39,468 nt of DNA from the NCBI GenBank assembly GCA_030830625.1, contig JAURMQ010000001.1, positions 1 to 39,468 on the forward strand, in the 5' to 3' direction. The stretch is from Flavobacteriaceae bacterium (lineage in GTDB: Bacteria > Bacteroidota > Bacteroidia > Flavobacteriales > Flavobacteriaceae). The notes beneath the pieces were generated by a model, which worked only from the letters and a program-made list of their open reading frames with translations, made no database searches and had not been told where the DNA came from. Below are positions 1 through 8,489 of this stretch, one piece after another. The first letter of the stretch is position 1; the number at the start of each line of letters is the position of its first letter. The position numbers and the translations under genes are program-made.

Positions 1-506
1 ACAAAAATGGTGGGAATGCAGAGTGTTTTTCCCAAGATAAAAGCTGGAGAGGTAGGGTCCCAAGCGGTATAACCTCTGGCTTCAAAAGTATTTCGGATGC
101 CACCGCTAGGAAAACTGGAGGCATCGGGTTCCTGCTGTACCAATTGACTTCCGTCAAAATTTTCCATGGGTTTACCCGAAGCATGAAGATCAAAAAAGGC
201 ATCGTGTTTTTCGGCAGTTCCACCAGTCAAAGGTTGAAACCAATGGGTATAATGAGTTACCCCTTTAGATAAAGCCCAAGCTTTTATCGAAGAAGCAATC
301 TGATCGGCCAAAGGCCTACTGATTTTGGAGCCCTTTTGAATGGAATGGGAAATTTCATTGAATGCTTCTTTATTAACGTACTCCTCTAATGAGGATTCTG
401 TAAAAACATGGCTCGCAAAAATTGATGAATATTTTTGATCGTTTTGAAAAAGTCGGGGTTGTTTGTCAAATAAATTTTCTAAACTTTTTTTTCTCAAGAA
501 ATTCAT
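1..506 (-). CDS. glnN: Glutamine synthetase type III, N-terminal part (truncated by window edge)
   Basis: Minus-strand ORF open to the window edge. Translation contains ...[50 protein letters not shown]...[27 protein letters not shown], typical of GSIII. Start ATG is the complement of 504-506. Confidence 0.9.
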   Translation of the reverse strand, partial: MNFLRKKSLENLFDKQPRLFQNDQKYSSIFASHVFTESSLEEYVNKEAFNEISHSIQKGSKISRPLADQIASSIKAWALSKGVTHYTHWFQPLTGGTAEKHDAFFDLHASGKPMENFDGSQLVQQEPDASSFPSGGIRNTFEARGYTAWDPTSPAFILGKTLCIPTIF

Positions 507-532
507 GGGCAAAGTAATTTTGGACGTTCTAA

Positions 533-540
533 CAAAGATA
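533..540 (-). promoter_or_regulatory. Putative Bacteroidota -7 element TATCTTTG upstream of the GSIII gene
   Basis: Plus-strand caaagata, about 27 nt upstream of the GSIII ATG; matches TAnnTTTG. No clear -33 box. Confidence 0.45.
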
Positions 541-720
541 ATTTTTTAATGAAAAATTTCAGATATACACCCTTAAATTTTATAAAAATGAAAAATTACC
601 CCCAAAAAATTAGCGTCTTCATAAAAATGAATGTAAGTTTTTATAATTTATACCCTAAAAAGTGATGGTATTTGTAAGAAATTTTATTTATACAAATATT
701 GGAAATTTAAAAGTAATGAT

Positions 721-1728
721 ATGAACAAGTCTAAATTGGAATACATTTGGTTGGATGGCTACAAGCCAACTGCCAATTTGCGTAGTAAAACAAAAATTGT
801 AAATGATTTTGGTGGGACATTAGAAGAATGTCCTATTTGGTCATTTGACGGTTCTTCAACTCGACAAGCCGAAGGAAATTCCTCTGACTGTCTTTTAAAA
901 CCTGTAGCTTTATATCCAGATCCAGACCGCAAAAATGGTTTTTTGGTAATGACAGAGGTTTTGAACGCGGACGGAACTCCCCACGAGTCCAACGGAAGAG
1001 CTACTATTGACGATGACGATGATGATTTCTGGTTTGGATTTGAGCAAGAATATTTCCTTTGGGACCCTGAAACCAACCTCCCTTTAGGTTTTCCTAGGGA
1101 TCAAACTCCTCAAGGTCAGTTTTACTGTTCCGCTGGGGCTAAAAATGCGTTTGGAAGAGAAATGATAGAAGAGCATTTGGAACAATGTTTGGAAGCCGGT
1201 ATCAACGTGGAAGGTATCAATGCTGAGGTAGCTTCTGGACAATGGGAATATCAATGTTTTTCTAAAGGAGCTAAAGAAGCTGGAGATCAAATTTGGGTTT
1301 CTAGATATTTATTGGAGCGTTTGGGTGAAAAATACGGTTTGACTATCAACTGGCATCCAAAACCTCTTGGTGCAACAGACTGGAATGGTTCTGGAATGCA
1401 CGCCAACTTCTCTAACGGAATTTTGAGATCTTGTGGTTCTAAGGAAGTTTACGAAAAAATATGTGAAGCCTTCCGTCCTGTTATCAAAGAACACATCGAT
1501 GTTTATGGAGCCTACAACGATCAGCGTCTCACAGGGGCCCACGAAACACAATCCATCAATGAATTCAGTTATGGTGTATCCGACCGTGGAGCTTCGATCA
1601 GGATTCCTATCATGACTGTTGAGCAAGGGTGGAAAGGTTGGTTGGAAGACAGAAGACCCGCTTCCAACGGTGATCCCTATAAGATTGCCAGTAGAATCAT
1701 TAAAACTGTTAAATCAGCCAAGATTTAA
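721..1728 (+). CDS. glnA: Glutamine synthetase, GSII/beta-grasp type
   Basis: Full ORF of 335 aa with WSFDGSSTRQAEGNSSDCLLKPVALYPDP, FGFEQEYFLWD, NAEVASGQWEYQ and NWHPKPLGATDWNGSGMHANFS. Confidence 0.93.
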   Translation: MNKSKLEYIWLDGYKPTANLRSKTKIVNDFGGTLEECPIWSFDGSSTRQAEGNSSDCLLKPVALYPDPDRKNGFLVMTEVLNADGTPHESNGRATIDDDDDDFWFGFEQEYFLWDPETNLPLGFPRDQTPQGQFYCSAGAKNAFGREMIEEHLEQCLEAGINVEGINAEVASGQWEYQCFSKGAKEAGDQIWVSRYLLERLGEKYGLTINWHPKPLGATDWNGSGMHANFSNGILRSCGSKEVYEKICEAFRPVIKEHIDVYGAYNDQRLTGAHETQSINEFSYGVSDRGASIRIPIMTVEQGWKGWLEDRRPASNGDPYKIASRIIKTVKSAKI

Positions 1729-1771
1729 TGTTGCTGATTTTACCTTAGTACACCAAAATTTTATGGAACCT

Positions 1772-1800
1772 AAATCCCGCTTGATGGCGGGATTTTTTTT
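1772..1800 (+). terminator. Rho-independent terminator after the GSII gene
   Basis: AAATCCCGC (1772-1780) / GCGGGATTT (1787-1795) perfect 9-bp stem followed by a T run. Confidence 0.85.
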
Positions 1801-2735
1801 TACACAAATAAGGGAAAAATAAAAAAAATGTAGAGGACCATCAACACCAATCCGTCGATCCAGCCCAATCTTGATCCCTTAGGGAAAAAGACCAATGGAA
1901 GTATTAGAAATGAAATCCCTAACATCCACCAAATATCATTATTCAAAAAGCCAGTATCTTGAAGCTCTATGGGGTGTATCATCGAAGTGATTCCCATAAC
2001 AGCCAGTATATTGAAAATATTGGATCCTATCAAGTTCCCCAATGAGATCGCTTTTTCTTTATTGATGATGGCTACGACAGAAGCCGAAAGTTCTGGAATA
2101 CTTGTTCCCACTGAAATAATAGAAACGCTAATGATACGTTCGCTCACCCCTAAGTCTTCGGCCAAACTTACAGCACCCTTAATTAGGGTTTCCGAACCTA
2201 ACCACAACGAAAATGCTCCCAAAAGAAAATAAGTCATCGTTTTGGACATGGATAAGACTTCATCATCCTCAGGGGCCTCATCCAAGACCGCTTCTTTTTG
2301 ATATTTTATCAAATAAACCAAGAAAAACAGCAGAAATACAAATAATATGGCCCCTTCATAGGCCACCAGCTTATTGTCAACTACAATAAAAAAATAAAAC
2401 AAGAGTGAAGCCAACATCATCATAGGCCAATCTGTTTTATAAAAACTTGAGGTTACATCAATCGGAGAGATCATGATGGTGATCGCAAGCACGAGACCAA
2501 GGTTGGCAATATTGGAACCTACAACATTTCCTAAAGCCAAATCGGGATGACCACTCATAGCCGACTGAATGCTGACGATCAACTCGGGAGCCGAAGTAGC
2601 AAAAGACACTACCGTCATACCGATTACAATTTTGGGTATCGAAAAACGGAGAGAAAGCGATACAGCCGAATGCAACAACCAGTCTCCTCCTTTGATCAAA
2701 AGAAATACTCCAACGGCTACTGCAAAAAAGGCCAT
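1800..2735 (-). CDS. CaCA family (K+-dependent) Na+/Ca2+ exchanger, YrbG-like
   Basis: 311 aa membrane protein with two alpha-repeat motifs: ATSAPELIVSIQSAMSGHPDLALGNVVGSNIANLGLVL and GTSIPELSASVVAIINKEKAISLGNLIGSNIFNILAVMG. Confidence 0.9.
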   Translation of the reverse strand: MAFFAVAVGVFLLIKGGDWLLHSAVSLSLRFSIPKIVIGMTVVSFATSAPELIVSIQSAMSGHPDLALGNVVGSNIANLGLVLAITIMISPIDVTSSFYKTDWPMMMLASLLFYFFIVVDNKLVAYEGAILFVFLLFFLVYLIKYQKEAVLDEAPEDDEVLSMSKTMTYFLLGAFSLWLGSETLIKGAVSLAEDLGVSERIISVSIISVGTSIPELSASVVAIINKEKAISLGNLIGSNIFNILAVMGITSMIHPIELQDTGFLNNDIWWMLGISFLILPLVFFPKGSRLGWIDGLVLMVLYIFFIFPLFV

Positions 2736-2749
2736 ATATTAAATTTAGG

Positions 2750-2757
2750 CAAAGATA
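2750..2757 (-). promoter_or_regulatory. Putative -7 element TATCTTTG upstream of the exchanger gene
   Basis: Plus-strand caaagata 15 nt upstream of the start codon; matches TAnnTTTG. Confidence 0.4.
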
Positions 2758-2829
2758 GTGCATCCTAAATAAAGTAAAAGGCTCATTTATTCCCTATACA
2801 ACTCCATAAAATCAGCACTTAGTTGCTCC

Positions 2830-5184
2830 CTAAAATGTATAAACGAATGGCTTTTCTTTTTCAAGATCAAAAAGATATTCTTTGTCCTGATACCATAATC
2901 TAACCGATTGCTTCACTTTTGAATTCAATATTACTTTTTGGAGCCGATTGGAATGCCACTCCATATCGATTACAATATTACCTCGGGCAGTAAGTCCTTT
3001 AACCGAACCTGAATCCCAGGCTTTGGGTAAAGCGGGCAACAATCTAATTCCATTTTTTTCATGAGATTGAAGCAGCATTTCGACCACTCCCGAAGTGAAT
3101 CCAAAATTACCGTCGATTTGAAAAGGAGGATGGGCATCAAAAAGATTGATAAACATCGATTTTTGAAAAAGCAGTTGAATGTGTTCATGGGCCATTTCTC
3201 CATCCAACAATCGTGCTGAACAATTGATCAGCCATGCCCTACTCCAACCGGTTCCTGCGCCCCCATGATCCAATCGATAATCCAAAGTTTTTCTCACTGC
3301 ATTAAAAAGTTGGGGCTGATCGCTCTGGCTGATTTGATCACCAGGGTGGAAACCATATAAATGTGACATATGCCTGTGTCCCGGCTCTCTTTCCTCATAT
3401 TCTCTATCCCATTCCAATATTCTCCCGTCTTTTCCCAAGATAAAACCCGGCCGTAATCTTTTGAGCTGCTCACTGATTTTATCCGTCAAGGGAGTTTTTA
3501 TATCCAAAATCTTGCTGGCCTCAAGGTAATTTCTGAATACTTCATAAATCACCTGTTGATCCATAGCACTGCCTCTGCACAAGGCTACTGCTTTACCATC
3601 TTCGTTGATGTATCTATTTTCGGGAGAAGACGACGGTACCGAAATCAAGGTTTGATCTCTGGGATCTTCCACCAACCAGTCGGAATAAAACAGGGCTACT
3701 TGCTCAATGGCTGGAAATGCCCTTTCCTTCAAGAAATTTAAATCCTGAGTAAATTCATAGTGATACCAATAATGTTGCATCATCCAACCCCCAGCAGCAA
3801 AAGAGACCCCCCAGTAAGCTGTTGCCGCCCTGAGCCAAGTCGGAACCCAAAGGTCTGTGGCATGAGGCAATACACTTCCCCTCATTCCAAAATTCTTTTC
3901 GGCAGTGATCTTACCACTTTCCACGAGGCGATCCAAGTAATCAAACAGTGGTGCATTCAACTCGTGAAGTCCCGTGAGATTCGCCAACCAATAATTCATT
4001 TGCAAATTGATATTGAGGTGATAATCGGCATTCCAAGGAGCAGTGATGTGTTGATTCCATAACCCCTGTAGATTGGCCGGTAAGGTACCTGGGCGGGAGG
4101 ATGCAATGAGCAAATACCTTCCGTAATCAAACAACAGTTGACTCAGACCCGGGTCTAGTGCCCCTGCTTTTACTCTTTCCAATCTTTGATCGGTAGGAAG
4201 TAAAGTCAACGCTTTATCGCCTTCGAGAGTAAGTTGTGTTCTGTTGAAATACGATTGGTGGTCCTTGATGTGCAATCGTTCTATTTCTTCAAAATTTATT
4301 TTTTGAACCTCTTTGAGCTCTACATGATTTTTATCGGCATATTCGGGCGTGTAATAATTAGAGTTACTCGAAATAAAAAGGAGCATTTTTCGGGCACCTG
4401 TCACCCTCAAACCATCGTCAACTGCTTCAATTTTGCCTCCAGCATTTTGCGACAAGAGGCGGGTTTCAAATTTAACCCCTGATAAAATGGGAGCCGGTTC
4501 GGACTTGAATTTTCCTGTCCGCTGAGTGACCTCTCCCTGCATGACAATTTGCCGATCAAAGCTTTTTACCCTGACTGTCTTTACCCCCTCGTCCAAAGGT
4601 CGATCCAATTTAATGTCACCATTCAAACCATCGGGATGATCGGAAATGATTGAAATGACAATGGTTTGGTGTGGATGAGAAACGAAAACTTTTTGTTCAA
4701 CCTCATATCCTTCGACCTTGTATTTTTGATGTCCAATCGCTGAACTCAAGTCGAGCGCTCGCTCGTAATCTGTAATGTCTTGATGTTGCCAACTTAAATA
4801 CAAGTCTCCCAAGGTTTGATGTGAACGGGTAATGGACTTGTTCGAAAAATGATGAACCATAAGGGAATCGGCAGTTACGGCATCTCCTTCCAACATAATT
4901 TTCCGCACTGCATTCAAGTCTTCAGGCCTTCCAGCAGGATGTTCCCAACCCAAGTCATCCGGCCAAAGCGAATCGTCATTGAGCTGAATACGATCCTGGG
5001 TAGGATTTCCAAAAAACATAACTCCCAAGCGGCCATTTCCCAATGGGAGTGCCTCTTCCCAATTTTCTGCAGGGGCATCATACCATAGGGTTTGATAAGG
5101 TTTATGATGTGCGTCTTTGGAGCAAGACAAAGTGAAAAAAATGGAATATAAAACGAAGAAAAACTTGGACCTATTACTAATCAT
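2830..5184 (-). CDS. Glycoside hydrolase family 95-like alpha-L-fucosidase, predicted lipoprotein
   Basis: LWYDAPAENWEEALPLGNGRLGVMFFGNPTQDRIQLNDDSLWPDD; NLQGLWNQHITAPWNADYHLNINLQMNYW; ERHPGHRHMSHLYGFHPG-like and PFQIDGNFGFTSGVVEMLLQSH regions. Lipobox FTLSC|S. Start chosen at MISNRSKFF rather than the track's upstream M. Confidence 0.9.
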   Translation of the reverse strand: MISNRSKFFFVLYSIFFTLSCSKDAHHKPYQTLWYDAPAENWEEALPLGNGRLGVMFFGNPTQDRIQLNDDSLWPDDLGWEHPAGRPEDLNAVRKIMLEGDAVTADSLMVHHFSNKSITRSHQTLGDLYLSWQHQDITDYERALDLSSAIGHQKYKVEGYEVEQKVFVSHPHQTIVISIISDHPDGLNGDIKLDRPLDEGVKTVRVKSFDRQIVMQGEVTQRTGKFKSEPAPILSGVKFETRLLSQNAGGKIEAVDDGLRVTGARKMLLFISSNSNYYTPEYADKNHVELKEVQKINFEEIERLHIKDHQSYFNRTQLTLEGDKALTLLPTDQRLERVKAGALDPGLSQLLFDYGRYLLIASSRPGTLPANLQGLWNQHITAPWNADYHLNINLQMNYWLANLTGLHELNAPLFDYLDRLVESGKITAEKNFGMRGSVLPHATDLWVPTWLRAATAYWGVSFAAGGWMMQHYWYHYEFTQDLNFLKERAFPAIEQVALFYSDWLVEDPRDQTLISVPSSSPENRYINEDGKAVALCRGSAMDQQVIYEVFRNYLEASKILDIKTPLTDKISEQLKRLRPGFILGKDGRILEWDREYEEREPGHRHMSHLYGFHPGDQISQSDQPQLFNAVRKTLDYRLDHGGAGTGWSRAWLINCSARLLDGEMAHEHIQLLFQKSMFINLFDAHPPFQIDGNFGFTSGVVEMLLQSHEKNGIRLLPALPKAWDSGSVKGLTARGNIVIDMEWHSNRLQKVILNSKVKQSVRLWYQDKEYLFDLEKEKPFVYTF

Positions 5185-5459
5185 AATTTTTAATTTCAAT
5201 TTAAAATACAAACAATTTTGGAAACGGATGGCTTTATCAAAAAGAACAGTAATTCAAAATGGGTTTTGGACTTCACTGTGTTCAAAATTATAGATTAAAA
5301 AAAAGGAAAATCAAAAAGTACCGAATTAAATATTTTCTAAAGATGTATATTTGGGGCGTAAAGAAAGATAGTTTATAATCCATACTGTAAAACAATGTGC
5401 AGTACATTGCTATAAAAATAGACATCTAAAAGAAATAAACTCCTGATTTACAAACATTA

Positions 5460-5533
5460 GGCCTCGTAGCATAACTGAATAGTGCACTTGATTACGGCTC
5501 AAGAGGTTGGGAGTTTGAATCTCTCCGAGGTCA
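5460..5533 (+). tRNA. tRNA-Arg(ACG), CCA not encoded
   Basis: Full cloverleaf: acceptor GGCCTCG/CGAGGTC, anticodon stem CTTGA/TCAAG with loop TTACGGC (anticodon ACG), T arm GGGAG-TTTGAAT-CTCTC. Confidence 0.93.
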
Positions 5534-5542
5534 CAGAAAAAT

Positions 5543-5574
5543 AAAGGGATTGCAGCAATGTGATCCCTTTTTTG
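5543..5574 (+). terminator. Rho-independent terminator after tRNA-Arg
   Basis: AAAGGGAT (5543-5550) / ATCCCTTT (5563-5570) perfect stem with a T6 tract, 10 nt after the tRNA. Confidence 0.8.
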
Positions 5575-5882
5575 TTTCTGAACTTGCTCACTTTGCACAC
5601 CACTCCTGTTATAGAAAAACAACCATTAGGATCTTTTATAAAATCGCAATAGCTCATACAATATAATTATTTTAAGTGAGAAATAAAAGAGAAGTTACAT
5701 ATGTCCCAATCCCTATGGGTGGAACAGTGGTACACAACACTACTATCAGACTTTGATGCTCAAACACCTCTAAAACACCCCCTTACCAAACCCTTTGTGA
5801 TTTTAAATCACTTGCGGTTTTTTCTGATTCAAATGACTATCAGGTGTCTAGAAAAATTGGTCTATTGTGATGTATATATTCT

Positions 5883-6143
5883 ATGAAAAAGCTAATTATT
5901 TTTTTTGGTATGTGTCTTGTGTCTTTTAATTGTGGTAAAGGGGGTGATGGTTCAAGTACTTCAAGCTTCGTTCCAACGCCAAAACCTGAACCTGAAGAAA
6001 CAACTACTCAATACACCTTGACAGTTTCTGCTGGAGAGGATTGCAGTAATCTTAACTACAATCCCCTCATCATAGGTTCCACCTTCAGTAGAGACCGAGC
6101 TATCCTCTCCATTAGAAACAAAAATGTTATTGGAGTTTTATAA
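5883..6143 (+). pseudogene. Small lipoprotein ORF with divergent InlB-like repeat; interrupted by a 60-bp inversion and probably degraded
   Basis: MKKLIIFFGMCLVSFNC|GKGGDGSS signal/lipobox, then TTTQYTLTVSAGED. Residues CSNLNYNPLIIGSTFSRDRA become SSVSTEGGTYDEGIVVKITA when 6042-6101 is reverse-complemented. Confidence 0.65.
6033..6110. repeat. Perfect 9-bp inverted repeat pair GGAGAGGAT / ATCCTCTCC bounding a 60-bp inverted segment
   Basis: 6033-6041 GGAGAGGAT; 6102-6110 ATCCTCTCC; internal 60 bp is 6042-6101. Confidence 0.9.
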
Positions 6144-6162
6144 TAATAGCATTACTATTTGA

Positions 6163-6294
6163 AATGTTACCGTATCTAAAATTACACCAAAGCATATTTT
6201 AGAATATCATGGAAAAAAGCTATTTTTCTCTAATGATGGTTGTAAAGCAAGATTTAAAAAAAATTCAACGCTATATTTACCATCTAATGAATGA
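6163..6294 (+). pseudogene. YHS-domain-like gene fragment
   Basis: Open frame without start codon: NVTVSKITPKHILEYHGKKLFFSNDGCKARFKKNSTLYLPSNE*, resembling the YHS pattern hxxYxGKxYFFCxxGCKxxFxxxPxxYL. Confidence 0.45.
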
Positions 6295-6297
6295 AAG

Positions 6298-7494
6298 ATG
6301 ACCAAAGAAAACTATTTAATATCAGTTGATGAAGCCGTAAAGATTATAGACCAATCTTGTTCGCCAAAAAACTCAAGTGATATAAAAAATAGTGATTTGG
6401 CCTTGGGGGATTTTACTTTCGAAGCCATTGACTCCCCCTTAGCGATGCCTCCCTTTCGACAATCATCTATGGATGGATATGCTTTACGAATGCATGCATC
6501 AAAAGAATATACAATCATAGGGGAAGTAAAAACAGGAGATTCAATTGATCTTGCCATGGAAAAAGGACAGGCGGTAAGAATTTTTACAGGAGCAGCTGTT
6601 CCAACTCAAGCAGATACTATTGTTATCCAAGAGCATGTGACCCGAAAACATGACACCATCACCCTCGAACATGCTGTAGAAAGCAATCAGAATATCCGCC
6701 AAACAGGAGAGCAATTTCAAATAGGGGACACCCTTTTAGAAAAAGGAACACAACTGACCCCTGCAGCGCTGGGAATTTTAAGCACCATTGGAATAAAACA
6801 AGTTAAGGTGTTTAAAAAACCCAAAATAGCCATTGTCGTTACTGGGAATGAATTGGTTAGCCCAGGTTTATCTCTGGAATTGGGTCAGGTATACGAAAGC
6901 AATAGCATTTCTTTAAAAAGCCTTTTGAACCACATGGGTTACCCATGCAGTGTGATCTATATTCCTGATGACTACAAAACCACCGTTAGATTGATTGAGC
7001 AGGCCTCAGCCCAAAATGATCTTATCTTGCTTTCTGGAGGAATTTCTGTTGGAGATTATGATTTTGTTGGGAAAGCATTAATTGAACTGGGGGTAGCGCC
7101 TTTATTTTATAAGGTAAGACAACGTCCAGGGAAGCCTCTTTTTTTTGGTAAAAAAGCCTATACTATTTTTTTTGCTCTTCCTGGAAACCCAGCCTCAACA
7201 TTAAGCTGTTTTTATGTTTATGTCATTCCAGCCCTCCGACAACTCAGTGGTGCAGCACAACCGAAATCAATGCGGTTAAAATTGAAACTTTCTCAAGAAT
7301 ATCATAAATCAGTATTGCGTGCCGAATTTTTAAAGGCCCATATTGAGGGAGAACATGTTCATATTTTGGACAGACAATCTTCTTCAATGATCCTAGACTT
7401 TTCAAAAGCAAATGCTTTAGCCTATGTCCCAGAGGAAGTCACTTTTCTTCAAAAAGGAGCCCTTGTAGAAGTAGTTGTTTTACCCCACATTTAG
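6298..7494 (+). CDS. moeA: Molybdopterin molybdenumtransferase MoeA
   Basis: SPLAMPPFRQSSMDGYAL, VRIFTGAAVPTQADTIVIQEHV, VTGNELV, LLSGGISVGDYDFV, QRPGKPLFFG, ALPGNPAS. Confidence 0.95.
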   Translation: MTKENYLISVDEAVKIIDQSCSPKNSSDIKNSDLALGDFTFEAIDSPLAMPPFRQSSMDGYALRMHASKEYTIIGEVKTGDSIDLAMEKGQAVRIFTGAAVPTQADTIVIQEHVTRKHDTITLEHAVESNQNIRQTGEQFQIGDTLLEKGTQLTPAALGILSTIGIKQVKVFKKPKIAIVVTGNELVSPGLSLELGQVYESNSISLKSLLNHMGYPCSVIYIPDDYKTTVRLIEQASAQNDLILLSGGISVGDYDFVGKALIELGVAPLFYKVRQRPGKPLFFGKKAYTIFFALPGNPASTLSCFYVYVIPALRQLSGAAQPKSMRLKLKLSQEYHKSVLRAEFLKAHIEGEHVHILDRQSSSMILDFSKANALAYVPEEVTFLQKGALVEVVVLPHI

Positions 7495-7506
7495 AATGTA
7501 AAACGC

Positions 7507-8250
7507 ATGATTCTTTCCATAGAGAACATACTGTTTTTTTTAGCATTACTTCCTGTGGTTTCTTTTTTATACGCCAGCGTAGGACATGGGGGGGCAAGTG
7601 GTTATTTGGCCTTGATGGCCTTATTTTCATTTCCAAGTACGATCATGAAACAAACGGCTTTACTTCTAAACCTATTTGTAGCAGCTGTGGCCTTTTATCA
7701 TTATTTTAGAGCAGGTCATTTTCGGTTTAAACTGTTTCTGCCTTTTATTCTAACATCAATTCCAGCTGCATTTGTAGGAGGAATGCTTGACTTAGATCCT
7801 GAGATATATAGAAAAATACTTGGGGTTTTGTTATTGGTGACCGTCTATAGGATACTCATGGTCTGGGAGCATAAGCAACAAAGTTCAAAAGCAGTATCTT
7901 TATATCTTGGATTGTTTTTCGGATTGGGGATTGGTTTCTTTTCTGGTTTGATAGGGATTGGCGGGGGTATAATTTTGACTCCTGTTATTCTCCTTTTTCA
8001 TTGGGGAAACATGAAACAGGCGGCAGCCGTATCTGCCCTATTCATTTGGGTCAATTCTGCTTCAGGTCTGTTAGGACAATTCAGGAGTGGGGTGGTTCTT
8101 GAATTTCAATCCCTACTTTTGGTAGGAATAGCACTGATCGGAGGCATGGCAGGAGCTTATTTTGGAAGTAGTAAAATGAAAAACAGAACATTACAATACT
8201 TTTTGGCAGTAGTATTATTTTCAGCTTCCATTAAATTACTTTTTGTTTAA
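7507..8250 (+). CDS. TSUP (TauE/SafE) family permease
   Basis: Hydrophobic 247 aa; GHGGASGYLALMAL and FFSGLIGIGGGIILTPVILL repeat motifs; sits inside the moco operon. Confidence 0.87.
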   Translation: MILSIENILFFLALLPVVSFLYASVGHGGASGYLALMALFSFPSTIMKQTALLLNLFVAAVAFYHYFRAGHFRFKLFLPFILTSIPAAFVGGMLDLDPEIYRKILGVLLLVTVYRILMVWEHKQQSSKAVSLYLGLFFGLGIGFFSGLIGIGGGIILTPVILLFHWGNMKQAAAVSALFIWVNSASGLLGQFRSGVVLEFQSLLLVGIALIGGMAGAYFGSSKMKNRTLQYFLAVVLFSASIKLLFV

Positions 8251-8251
8251 A

Positions 8252-8485
8252 ATGAAATTGGAAATTAATTATTACGGGATATTATCAGAGATTACGGGGC
8301 AAACAAAAGAGATTTTGGAAATTGAAAACCCGACCCACTCTCTTTTATTAATCACCCTACATGAACGTTACCCCCAACTTAAAACCACTCCTTTTAAGGT
8401 GGCTGTGGAAAATCAAATCATTGATGATGATGCCCCCATAACGAATCACAACATTGCACTTTTACCCCCTTTTTCCGGTGGATGA
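8252..8485 (+). CDS. moaD: Molybdopterin synthase small subunit MoaD
   Basis: MKLEINYYGILSEITGQTKE..., C-terminus LPPFSGG (Gly-Gly tail). ATG at 8252 preferred over the track's TTG at 8243. Confidence 0.9.
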   Translation: MKLEINYYGILSEITGQTKEILEIENPTHSLLLITLHERYPQLKTTPFKVAVENQIIDDDAPITNHNIALLPPFSGG

Positions 8486-8489
8486 TTCT

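Noticed and set aside
1006-1028. Poly-aspartate run (IDDDDDD) from GATGAC-like repeats in the GSII gene
   Set aside because: An Asp-rich stretch at this point is normal in bacteroidotal GSII enzymes, directly before FWFGFEQEYF; not a contingency repeat.
5410-5622. 70-aa minus-strand ORF across the tRNA
   Set aside because: It is antisense to tRNA-Arg(ACG) and its terminator; no independent coding evidence.
5701-5886. 61-aa ORF MSQSLWVEQWYTTLL...
   Set aside because: No signal, domain or ribosome-binding context recognised; likely chance ORF in a decayed interval.
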